Source of the DNA: an uncultured Prevotellaceae bacterium
GTDB lineage: Bacteria > Bacteroidota > Bacteroidia > Bacteroidales > Bacteroidaceae
Direction of reading: 5' to 3'
Assembly: GCA_900317305.1 (NCBI GenBank)
Contig: ONGG01000017.1
Location: forward strand, 1 to 51,464
Length of the DNA: 51,464 nt
The notes below the pieces were generated by a model, which worked only from the letters and a program-made list of their open reading frames with translations, was not told where the DNA came from and made no database searches. A program made the position numbers and the translations under genes. Position 1 is the first letter of the stretch. The number at the start of each line of letters is the position of its first letter. Of this stretch, positions 42,658 through 50,837 are shown piece after piece.

Positions 42658-44442
42658 ATGGAAACTATCCGTTCAGTCTTCCTTCTTCTCGCAGTCTTCT
42701 TCTCCGCCACATATACCATGGGCCAGAAAATGACGGTTAGAAACATGACTGTTTCGGCCGACACTATCGCAAGGTCGGCAGAAAATCGGCGTGTTGATCT
42801 CAATGATAACTATGCCGGACTAGTGAGGGTGCATTTGGCTGCCGATGGTGCCGAATTTGAGGGATTGGTGTTGGAGCAGCGCCAGCAGACCGACGGTACA
42901 TATTGGGTATTTATGGCCAAGAATAGCAGCCGGCTGCTTGTCAGGGTTCCGGGATGCCTGCCTTTACCCATTGATTTCCGAAACCATGGAATTGCCATGA
43001 TAGAGCCATTGGTCACGTACGACCTTTTCATCGCAGTACCCCAGACAGTCCAAGCCCAGCACGATGATGGCATGCGGTACTTGGCCATGATGGTAGAACC
43101 AGAAAATTGTTTGGTGTTTGTGGATGGAGAACCACAGCCTCTTGATAACGGAGAATTGACCATTCTTCTAGCCAAAGGCATGCACAACTACAGTGTGTCG
43201 GCTCCTGGATATCGGAGCGAAGAGGGTTCGTTTGAAATCGACGAGGAATCTCAGGTGCTGAAGGTGAGCCTGGCATCGATGAAAGCCACCCTTAAGGTGG
43301 CAGGAGGAACAAAAGGAGCAAAGATGCTAATCAATGGCCTCTCACTCGATATTCCATGGAGTGGAGAGATGGTTCCGGGTAACTATATGGTGGAGTCGGT
43401 GCTCGATGGCTACAAACCATATCGCCAGGATATTTCTCTGGAAGAGGGCGAGACACGCGTCATCACCCTGCCCCAACTAGAGATGATTACCGGAAGGCTA
43501 CATGTCGACTGCCAACCGTCGGGCGCCGAGGTCTTCGTCGACGGCAAGAAAATCGGCAACGCTCCCAATACGTTCGCACAAATCCATGTCGGAGAGCATC
43601 GCGTTGACATCAAGAAATCGGGCTACCAGAAACTTACCAAAATAGTTACGGTAAAGGAGAATGAACAGACCAAGGTCTCGGGCACACTTGCTGCCACATC
43701 ATTGGCCGATGCCTATCCACAAGCCAAGGAGACTTTCACCGTCAAGGGGGTTTCATTCGTTATGATAAGGGTGGATGGCGGAACATTCATGATGGGCGGA
43801 ACCTCTGAGCAAGGTGAAGACCCAAAGGATAACGAGCGCCCTGTGCATCAGGTGACACTCGACACGTATATGTTGGGTGAGACAGAAGTGACACAAGCCC
43901 TATGGACTGCGGTGATGGGCGACAACCCGTCGAAGCAGCAAGACAACCCCAACTGCCCAGTTTCAGAGGTGTCGTGGGATGACTGCCAGAGATTCATCAA
44001 ACGGTTGAACGCGCTCACTGGCAAGACATTCCGCCTGCCTACTGAAGCGGAATGGGAGTTTGCCGCCCGGGGTGGGAACCTTTCGAAGGGTTATAAGTAT
44101 AGTGGTGGCGACGATGTCGACGAGGTGGCATGGACTTTCAGCAATGCCTCCTTGGGAAAAGATTATGCCTATCTTATCCAACCCGTAAAAACGAGAAAGG
44201 GCAACGAACTCGGCCTTTACGACATGAGTGGCAATGTGAGTGAGTGGTGTGAAGATTGGTATAGAGGCTCGTATTACAAGTCTTCTCCTGATGAGAATCC
44301 CAAAGGAGCTGACAATGGCACACAACGTGTCGTCCGGGGTGGTTATATACGTGCAGACTTAGTTCGGGTTTCGGCCAGAGACTATCATTCTCCTGACATG
44401 CTGTTAGGAAGCAATTGCTTTGGATTGCGCATTGCCATGTAG
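42658..44442 (+). CDS. Exported PEGA x3 + SUMF1 (FGE-like) protein
   Basis: A 594-residue protein. Signal peptide (VFLLLAVFFSATYTMGQ), shared N-terminal domain (about 24-128: YAGLVRVHLAADGAEFEGL, TYWVFMAKNSS), three PEGA domains (about 140-205, 209-275 and 278-345, for example VDCQPSGAEVFVDGKKIG), then a SUMF1/FGE-type C-type-lectin-like domain (about 363-594: GGTFMMGGTSEQGED, LPTEAEWEFAARGG, LGLYDMSGNVSEWCEDWY, RVVRGGYIRADLVRVSARD). The cysteine pair that formylglycine-generating enzymes use is absent after RGG, so I expect a binding rather than an oxidase role. It is the first of five related genes. Confidence 0.9.
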   Translation: METIRSVFLLLAVFFSATYTMGQKMTVRNMTVSADTIARSAENRRVDLNDNYAGLVRVHLAADGAEFEGLVLEQRQQTDGTYWVFMAKNSSRLLVRVPGCLPLPIDFRNHGIAMIEPLVTYDLFIAVPQTVQAQHDDGMRYLAMMVEPENCLVFVDGEPQPLDNGELTILLAKGMHNYSVSAPGYRSEEGSFEIDEESQVLKVSLASMKATLKVAGGTKGAKMLINGLSLDIPWSGEMVPGNYMVESVLDGYKPYRQDISLEEGETRVITLPQLEMITGRLHVDCQPSGAEVFVDGKKIGNAPNTFAQIHVGEHRVDIKKSGYQKLTKIVTVKENEQTKVSGTLAATSLADAYPQAKETFTVKGVSFVMIRVDGGTFMMGGTSEQGEDPKDNERPVHQVTLDTYMLGETEVTQALWTAVMGDNPSKQQDNPNCPVSEVSWDDCQRFIKRLNALTGKTFRLPTEAEWEFAARGGNLSKGYKYSGGDDVDEVAWTFSNASLGKDYAYLIQPVKTRKGNELGLYDMSGNVSEWCEDWYRGSYYKSSPDENPKGADNGTQRVVRGGYIRADLVRVSARDYHSPDMLLGSNCFGLRIAM

Positions 44443-44480
44443 CTGTTATAACGATTAATTTGCATTGGGAAACAAACAAT

Positions 44481-45830
44481 ATGTTGATGAAGAAACTGAC
44501 AGAAATACTGCTGATTGTTTGGGCTATAGGATTTGCCCTGCCTGCCATGGCTCAAGAGCTGACAGTGGAGAGCATGGTGGCCACAAACGATCAAACGGCC
44601 AACGACTCCAAGTTTATGAAGCAGGACAACAAAGGCGTGTATGCCGGCCTGGTAAAGGTGAGGATTGCCGCCGACAACGTGAAGTTCGAAGGCCATGTGG
44701 TGGAGCAAAGCCATCACGGTGCTGGTGAGTATTGGGTTTTCGTGGCCGACAAAAGCGACCGTCTTAGGATCTTGACACCTGGCAGCGAACCCTTGGAGGT
44801 GCGTTTCAAGGATTATGGCGTCAAAGAGGTGTTGTCGCGATACACATACGTCCTCACTATTGCCAGCCAAACAGGAGGTTCAGCTGCCAAGCACGCACAA
44901 TCATCGGCATACGGGAACTTGAATGTGGACTGCCGGCCTGTAGGTGCCGAGGTGTATCTTGATGGCCAGCTGATTGGCACCTGCCCTGGAGTGTTTAATC
45001 AGATATCCGTAGGCAGTCACATGGTAGAGGTCAAGATGGATGGGTATGCTACCTTCACGCAACGAGTCTCCGTCGAAGAGAATGCGAAAGTGGACGTTAA
45101 GGCCTCTCTCTCTGCCATACAAAACAAGACAGAGTCATTCACGGTCAATGGGGTGACATTTACTATGGTCGAGGTAGAGGGTGGCACGTTCGTTATGGGG
45201 TCACCGTTCGACAGCAGCGTCGCAGAGCTCGATGAGCGCCCTCCACACCCAGTCAGTCTTAGAAGTTTCTTCATCGGACAGACCGAGGTAACACAGGCTC
45301 TTTGGGAGGCCGTAATGGGCAACAATCCTTCTTCACAGCAAGTGGGCGACGACAAGCCCGTGAACGAAGTGAAGTGGGATGATTGCCATGCATTCATCTC
45401 CAAGCTCAACGCCCTTACTGGCAAGACTTTCCGACTGCCCACCGAAGCCGAATGGGAGTATGCCGCACGAGGAGGAAAATATTCGCGCGGATATCAATTT
45501 GCGGGAAGCAATGACATCGACGCTGTTGCATGGCACTATGAGAACAGTCATTTCAAATTATATGCCGTGGCCCAAAAACGACCCAACGAACTAGGTCTCT
45601 ACGACATGACGGGCAATGTGAGTGAATGGTGTGAGGACTTCTACGACGACATGTATTACAGTCATTCACCGTCTGACAATCCATGCAACACCAAGGAGTC
45701 GAATTATCGGGTGTCAAGGGGTGGTAATTATAGCCGCAAAGCTGAAGGCTCTGGGGTCTGTGACCGGTACGCCAAGAGTCCGTCCTTCTCTGACAACTAC
45801 ACAGGTCTCCGGCTTGTCGGTTCGTGGTGA
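44481..45830 (+). CDS. Exported PEGA + SUMF1 protein
   Basis: A 449-residue member of the family, started at ATG 44481 (44487 is also possible). Signal peptide (ILLIVWAIGFALPAMAQ), shared N-terminal domain (VYAGLVKVRIAADNVKFEG, EYWVFVADKSD), one PEGA domain (VDCRPVGAEVYLDGQLIG, about 156-222) and a SUMF1 domain (FTMVEVEGGTFVMGSPF, LPTEAEWEYAARGG, LGLYDMTGNVSEWCEDFY). After RGG the sequence is NYSRKAEGSGVCDRYA, with a single cysteine, so the FGE catalytic pair is not complete. It lies 38 bp after its neighbour and is probably cotranscribed. Confidence 0.9.
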   Translation: MLMKKLTEILLIVWAIGFALPAMAQELTVESMVATNDQTANDSKFMKQDNKGVYAGLVKVRIAADNVKFEGHVVEQSHHGAGEYWVFVADKSDRLRILTPGSEPLEVRFKDYGVKEVLSRYTYVLTIASQTGGSAAKHAQSSAYGNLNVDCRPVGAEVYLDGQLIGTCPGVFNQISVGSHMVEVKMDGYATFTQRVSVEENAKVDVKASLSAIQNKTESFTVNGVTFTMVEVEGGTFVMGSPFDSSVAELDERPPHPVSLRSFFIGQTEVTQALWEAVMGNNPSSQQVGDDKPVNEVKWDDCHAFISKLNALTGKTFRLPTEAEWEYAARGGKYSRGYQFAGSNDIDAVAWHYENSHFKLYAVAQKRPNELGLYDMTGNVSEWCEDFYDDMYYSHSPSDNPCNTKESNYRVSRGGNYSRKAEGSGVCDRYAKSPSFSDNYTGLRLVGSW

Positions 45831-45877
45831 GACATGATTTCTGTTATTTATTAGGAAAAACTTTTTTTATGTTTACA

Positions 45878-46729
45878 ATGAGAATAAAAACACTCGTCAT
45901 CATTGCTTTTGCCGTAACCTCATTAGCCATGGCACAACGGCAGGAGGCCGTCTCAGAAACCATCAATGTTCAAGGACAGTCTTTCAAAATGATAAAAGTA
46001 GAGGGTGGCTCCTTCAAAATGGGGGCCACTCCTGAGCAAGGACTTGATAACAGCGACGCGAAACCTGTGCACGAGGTGACACTGTCCTCATTCTTTATTG
46101 GAGAGACGGAAGTGACCCAGGAACTGTGGGAAGCTGTTATGGGCAAGAACCCTTCTTTTTTCAAAGGTAAGAATCTGCCCGTCGAAACAATCATCATGTC
46201 TGAAATCCTGGATTTCATAGAGAAGCTCAATACGCTCACAGGCAAGACATTCCGCTTGCCTACAGAGGCTGAGTGGGAGTTCGCCGCACGTGGTGGCAAC
46301 AAGTCGAAGAACACCAAATACGCAGGAAGCGACAATGCGGAACAAGTGGCATGGTTCTTATCCAACAGCGGGAAAAAGGCGATTGTCGACGAGATGGAAG
46401 TGATGAATGCCGAGAAGAATGGCAACAAGACACACAAGGTGAAATCAAAGGTATGCAACGAACTGGGTCTCTACGACATGAGTGGCAATGTTTTTGAGTT
46501 TTGCTCAGACTGTAGCTTACGCAACATCGTTCCATACTTTCCCCACCCTCAGACAAATCCAAAATTCTCCAAGTATCCCGATCCCGCCGGAATGACCGAC
46601 AGGACCGTATACATCATGATCCGTGGTGGATCATGGGTAAGAATGCCGATGCCCTTGGCAGGTCGTGTGGCGATACGCGACGGTTCGGCTAACAACGCCA
46701 CTGGCTTCAGGCTGGTGATGGAAGAATAG
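45878..46729 (+). CDS. Exported SUMF1-only protein
   Basis: A 283-residue protein started at ATG 45878 (MRIKTLVIIAFAVTSLAMAQ); the ATG at 45869 is an alternative. After the signal peptide it passes directly into a SUMF1 domain (FKMIKVEGGSFKMGATPEQG, LPTEAEWEFAARGGN, LGLYDMSGNVFEFC, IRGGSWVRMPMP). It lacks both the shared N-terminal domain and PEGA domains, so it is the minimal form of the family here. The usual EWC after GNV is EFC. No FGE cysteine pair follows RGG. Confidence 0.88.
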   Translation: MRIKTLVIIAFAVTSLAMAQRQEAVSETINVQGQSFKMIKVEGGSFKMGATPEQGLDNSDAKPVHEVTLSSFFIGETEVTQELWEAVMGKNPSFFKGKNLPVETIIMSEILDFIEKLNTLTGKTFRLPTEAEWEFAARGGNKSKNTKYAGSDNAEQVAWFLSNSGKKAIVDEMEVMNAEKNGNKTHKVKSKVCNELGLYDMSGNVFEFCSDCSLRNIVPYFPHPQTNPKFSKYPDPAGMTDRTVYIMIRGGSWVRMPMPLAGRVAIRDGSANNATGFRLVMEE

Positions 46730-46783
46730 TAGCGAAGCGGCCCTAATGGACGCGCGACACAAACGTGATTGAGCTAGAAGAAT

Positions 46784-46814
46784 TTTGAAATATCAATAAA
46801 AATTGCTATTTTTG
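46784..46814 (+). promoter_or_regulatory. Bacteroidetes promoter within the SUMF1 gene group
   Basis: TTTG (46784-46787), 19-bp spacer, TATTTTTG (46807-46814). The ATG at 46848 is about 30 nt downstream, so the last family genes form a separate transcription unit. Confidence 0.8.
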
Positions 46815-46847
46815 TGCCATCGTAACCTTAATTAGACATATTCAACT

Positions 46848-48158
46848 ATGAGAAAACTGAATTTCTACCTATTGTTCATCTTTATTTTCCTTCCTTTACT
46901 GTCATTGGCACAGGAAATCGTGGTGACATCTATGCTTTCGTCACCTATGGATATGACCGCCAACCTGAGTGAGAATTTACATAAAGACAAGAAAGGCGTG
47001 AACGGCGGACTGGTGAAAGTGCTCATCACAGCCAATAACGTGACGTTTAAAGGCGATGGCATCTTGGAGACCAAACAATTCCAGACGAGCGAATACTGGG
47101 TATTCATGGCCAATAAAGCCAACAAACTCACCGTCCAGGTAGAAGGATGCGCCCCGCACACCATCGATTTTCGCGAATACGACTGTGTGGTAAGCTCGCT
47201 GACCACCTACGTGCTCACGCTCAAAATCCAGAACTCTGGCAACACATCGGGCGAGTTGCTGGTCAATTACCTGCCGCTTGATGCCGACGTTTATCTCGAC
47301 AATCAGAAACTGGGCACCTCGCCCAATGTGTTCAGCCAATTGGTCGTCGGACAGCACGATGTCTCCATCCGCAAAAGCGGATACAAGACCCAGACCATAG
47401 AGGTGACCCTGCAGCCGAATGAGCAGCAAAGCATAGAGGGGAAACTGACAGAAGCTACACCGATGACCTTCACCGTGAACGGTGTGTCGTTCAACATGAT
47501 TCCTGTAGAGGGAGGCACATTCATGATGGGTGGCACCGAAGAGCAAGGCGAGGATGTGGTTAAAGACAGGGAACTGCCAGTGCACCAAGTCACCCTCTCC
47601 GACTTCGTCATCGGCGAGACACCCGTGACCGAGGCACTATGGAATGCCGTGATGGGTACAGGTTCCAATGACAGAGACAATGGGAAATACGATGAGTATC
47701 CCAAGGCAGACGTGAGGTGGAACGACTGTCAGGATTTTATAAAGAAACTGAACGAGATGACGGGCAAGACTTTCCGTCTGCCCACAGAGGCAGAATGGGA
47801 ATTCGCCGCCCGAGGGGGCATCTGGTCGAAAGGCACCAAATACGCAGGAAGCAACGACCCCGACGAGGTGGGCTGGAGCGAGAGCAATACTTCAAAAAAG
47901 AAGCCCGTGAAACAAAAGAAACCCAACGAGCTGGGACTGTATGACATGAGTGGGACGATGGGCGAATTTTGCCAGGACAAATTCGCAAAATATGGCAAGA
48001 GCCCAAAGACCAACCCTGTGGGCACCTCTACAAAATCAGACCGCGTGATACGCGGAGGCAGTTGGTATCACTATAACGTAAGGGGAAGGGTATCCAACCG
48101 TCAGTATCTGCCACAGGATAAACTGAACGATACTACAGGGCTGCGACTGGCCATGTAG
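46848..48158 (+). CDS. Exported PEGA + SUMF1 protein
   Basis: A 436-residue family member. Signal peptide (FYLLFIFIFLPLLSLAQ), shared N-terminal domain (TANLSENLHKDKKGVNGG, SEYWVFMANKANKLTVQV), one PEGA domain (VNYLPLDADVYLDNQKLG, about 136-200) and a SUMF1 domain (FNMIPVEGGTFMMGGTEEQG, LPTEAEWEFAARGG, LGLYDMSGTMGEFCQDKF, VIRGGSWYHYNVRGRVSNR). GTM-GEFC replaces the usual GNVSEWC, and no catalytic cysteine pair follows RGG. The PEGA sequence resembles the inverted fragment at 31252 (both have YxPLDADV). Confidence 0.9.
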   Translation: MRKLNFYLLFIFIFLPLLSLAQEIVVTSMLSSPMDMTANLSENLHKDKKGVNGGLVKVLITANNVTFKGDGILETKQFQTSEYWVFMANKANKLTVQVEGCAPHTIDFREYDCVVSSLTTYVLTLKIQNSGNTSGELLVNYLPLDADVYLDNQKLGTSPNVFSQLVVGQHDVSIRKSGYKTQTIEVTLQPNEQQSIEGKLTEATPMTFTVNGVSFNMIPVEGGTFMMGGTEEQGEDVVKDRELPVHQVTLSDFVIGETPVTEALWNAVMGTGSNDRDNGKYDEYPKADVRWNDCQDFIKKLNEMTGKTFRLPTEAEWEFAARGGIWSKGTKYAGSNDPDEVGWSESNTSKKKPVKQKKPNELGLYDMSGTMGEFCQDKFAKYGKSPKTNPVGTSTKSDRVIRGGSWYHYNVRGRVSNRQYLPQDKLNDTTGLRLAM

Positions 48159-48184
48159 GCTAATCTATATAATCATTACTTACC

Positions 48185-50767
48185 ATGAAGAAACAAACCT
48201 TTTTATTACTTATTTTGACGCTCCTGTATTCCATGCCTTTCATGGCCCAGGAGCCAGTGGTGAAGAGCATGCTGTATGCTGCCGACGACAATACAGCCAC
48301 ACTTGAGGAGAATGTGCACATTGACAATAATGGCAACAAAGGTGGCATGGTGAAGGTTCATGTCAATGCCGACAAAGTGACTTTCAAAGACAGCTATATC
48401 TTTGAGACACGGAAACATGCCGAAGGAGAATATTGGGTGTTCATGGCGAAAAACGCCAACAAGATGACCGTCTATATCGAAGGATTCTTGCCATTGGCCG
48501 TCAATTTCCGCGACTATGACTGTGTGGTGAAGTCACTGGCAACCTACGACCTCACCATCGAGGTGCCCGCTGTTGGAAAAGACGGGAAGGTGGAAGCCGG
48601 GAAACAATTCCTGTCTATGAGCGTGACACCTGCCAATGCCACCGTCACCATCGATGGGAAACCACAGCAACTCACCGATGGCGCATTATCGGTATATCTT
48701 GGAAAAGGCCGGCATACCTACCGCGTGGAAGCCAAGGGCTATGCCACAAAGTCGGGAAGCGTCGACATCGGCAAGGAAAGAAAGACGCTGAATGTTCAAC
48801 TGAAAGCAGACAAGGGTCGTCTCAAAGTCAATTTCCAGCCCGCCGACGCCATTGTGTTGATCGATGATGAGAAAGTGTCGGATACTGCTTTTGTGGTGCT
48901 TGAGCCCAATGTGGGAGAGCACAAGGTGGAAATCAGAAGAAAGGGATACAAGAGCGCGGTGAAGAATGTCGTCATCCAGCTCAACAAGCAGAGCGAGCTG
49001 TCGGGTATGCTCGAATTCCTGCCTTCCGTGGATGTGAAAGTAGGCGACCAGACGATTAGGCTGGTGCCAGTGCAGGGGGGAACCTTCACTATGGGTACGA
49101 GCCGCCAGCAAGATGCCGAGGCCGGTGATGACGAGCTGGTGCCTCACCAGGTCACCCTCTCCGACTTTATGATAGCCAACACCGAAGTGACATTGGGACT
49201 GTGGCATGCCATCATGGGCACCATCCCCAACCGCCATCAAAAAACGGCGGGAAAACCCGTCGACATGGTGAGTTGGGAAGACTGCCAGAAATTCATCCAG
49301 GAACTCAACAAGCAGACCGGTCTCACATTCAGATTGCCCACAGAGGCGGAATGGGAATACGCCGCACGTGGTGGATTATGGTCGGAAGGGACAAAATTCT
49401 CAGGCGACAGGAATAGCGATTTAGTAGGATGGTGTGCAGGTTCAACCATCGACTTTCAAATCGTGCGCTCCAAGAAGGCCAACGAACTGGGGCTCTACGA
49501 CATGACGGGCAATGCCCGGGAGTGGTGTCAGGATTGGTATGGACCATACTCCAGTGAGCCGCAAACCAACCCTCAGGGTCCCTCTTCCGGCTCCTCGCAT
49601 GTGTCGCGCGGCGGCGGATGGATGGACAAACCAGCTCAGAGCAGGGTAACCTCACGCCACCAATCCCCATATCGCAACAACTACAACCAAGGCTTCAGGC
49701 TCGTGCTGTCAAAAATCATCACCCAAGCCGATGTGCCTGCCAAAGTGAATATCCCCCATGGGGACTTGAATGTCAACTTCGAGCCGAAAGGCGCCCAGAT
49801 TTACATCAATAGGGTATTAGTGGGCACCACGCCGATGGTATTCCGCAACCTGGCGGTTGGCGGCTATACGGTGAAAATCATAAGTGAGGGATACAATACA
49901 GTCGTGGAAAGAATAATGGTTAACGAGAACAAGCAGACCGACTTCAAAGGCAGCCTCGAAAAGAGCAAACAGCAAGCATCGGTTGCTCCTCCTGCGGCGA
50001 CCCCTTCGGCTGCCACGCCCCAGAATATAGAGAAAGAGACGTTCACGGTGAAAGGGGTGGCCTTTAACATGGTGCGTGTGAAGGGTGGCACCTTCAAAAT
50101 GGGACCCGTTGACGAAATAGAGGGGGATGGCATGAACGAGCCGGTCCACCAAGTGACCTTGTCAGAATACATGATTGGCGAGACCGAGGTAACGCAGGAA
50201 CTATGGCAGGCTGTGATGGGAAGGAATCCCTCGAAGTTCAAGAATCCGAAGAATCCCGTGGAACAGGTCACATGGTTTGAGTGTATGGAATTTATAGAGA
50301 AACTGAACAAGCTGACTGGTAAAAAATTCCGACTTCCCACAGAGGCGGAATGGGAACTCGCGGCAAGAGGCGGAGTGAACACTCCTCACACTCACTTTGC
50401 CGGTAGCGACAACATCGAGGATGTGGCGTGGTATTATGCCAACAGTGGAGAGAAACAACTTACGCAGGTGCGTAGTGACAAGCTTGTAAAGTCGAACAAA
50501 TGTCAAGCTCATCCCGTGGCCCAGAAAAAGCCCAATGCATTGGGACTCTACGATATGTCGGGGAATGTGATAGAATGGTGTTTTGACTTGTATCGCGACT
50601 ACGACTCGGAGTCTAAGGTGAATCCGGTAGTGCAAGACTTCGGGTTCTTCCGAATCCTGCGTGGAGGAGGTTGCACTCACGACGAAAAGACTTGCTTCAT
50701 CACCAGGCGGCGTTGCCAGAGGCCCGCAGAGAAATACTATAACATCGGCTTGCGCCTAGCCATGTGA
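48185..50767 (+). CDS. Large exported protein with two SUMF1 and three PEGA domains
   Basis: An 860-residue family member. Signal peptide (FLLLILTLLYSMPFMAQ), shared N-terminal domain (GGMVKVHVNADKVTFKD, EYWVFMAKNANKM), two PEGA domains (about 140-275), SUMF1-A (about 285-520: VQGGTFTMGTSRQQDAEAG, RLPTEAEWEYAARGGL, NAREWCQDWYG), a third PEGA (VNFEPKGAQIYINRVLVG, about 528-592), an Ala/Pro-rich linker and SUMF1-B (about 615-860: VKGGTFKMGPVDEIEG, LPTEAEWELAARGG, NVIEWCFDLYRD). SUMF1-B ends with GGGCTHDEKTCFITRRRC, so it has cysteines near the FGE site but with other spacing. The double layout probably arose by duplication or fusion of a PEGA-SUMF1 unit. Confidence 0.9.
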   Translation: MKKQTFLLLILTLLYSMPFMAQEPVVKSMLYAADDNTATLEENVHIDNNGNKGGMVKVHVNADKVTFKDSYIFETRKHAEGEYWVFMAKNANKMTVYIEGFLPLAVNFRDYDCVVKSLATYDLTIEVPAVGKDGKVEAGKQFLSMSVTPANATVTIDGKPQQLTDGALSVYLGKGRHTYRVEAKGYATKSGSVDIGKERKTLNVQLKADKGRLKVNFQPADAIVLIDDEKVSDTAFVVLEPNVGEHKVEIRRKGYKSAVKNVVIQLNKQSELSGMLEFLPSVDVKVGDQTIRLVPVQGGTFTMGTSRQQDAEAGDDELVPHQVTLSDFMIANTEVTLGLWHAIMGTIPNRHQKTAGKPVDMVSWEDCQKFIQELNKQTGLTFRLPTEAEWEYAARGGLWSEGTKFSGDRNSDLVGWCAGSTIDFQIVRSKKANELGLYDMTGNAREWCQDWYGPYSSEPQTNPQGPSSGSSHVSRGGGWMDKPAQSRVTSRHQSPYRNNYNQGFRLVLSKIITQADVPAKVNIPHGDLNVNFEPKGAQIYINRVLVGTTPMVFRNLAVGGYTVKIISEGYNTVVERIMVNENKQTDFKGSLEKSKQQASVAPPAATPSAATPQNIEKETFTVKGVAFNMVRVKGGTFKMGPVDEIEGDGMNEPVHQVTLSEYMIGETEVTQELWQAVMGRNPSKFKNPKNPVEQVTWFECMEFIEKLNKLTGKKFRLPTEAEWELAARGGVNTPHTHFAGSDNIEDVAWYYANSGEKQLTQVRSDKLVKSNKCQAHPVAQKKPNALGLYDMSGNVIEWCFDLYRDYDSESKVNPVVQDFGFFRILRGGGCTHDEKTCFITRRRCQRPAEKYYNIGLRLAM

Positions 50768-50826
50768 TTGCACATTCTTCATTTTATAACACAATAACCT
50801 AGCTCTCATAATTATTGAAAAAACCG

Positions 50827-50835
50827 TACAATTTG
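50827..50835 (+). promoter_or_regulatory. Weak -7-like element at the last gene start
   Basis: TACAATTTG resembles TAnnTTTG with one extra base and ends only 3 bp before the ATG at 50838. If used, the mRNA would be leaderless. Cotranscription from the preceding gene is an alternative. Confidence 0.3.
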
Positions 50836-50837
50836 CC

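Noticed and set aside
42658-44442. True formylglycine-generating enzyme acting on sulfatases
   Set aside because: The catalytic cysteine pair is missing and no sulfatase gene is present in the window.
42658-50767. Diversity-generating retroelement
   Set aside because: SUMF1 folds fit DGR targets, but no reverse transcriptase, accessory gene or adenine-mutated template repeat is in the window.
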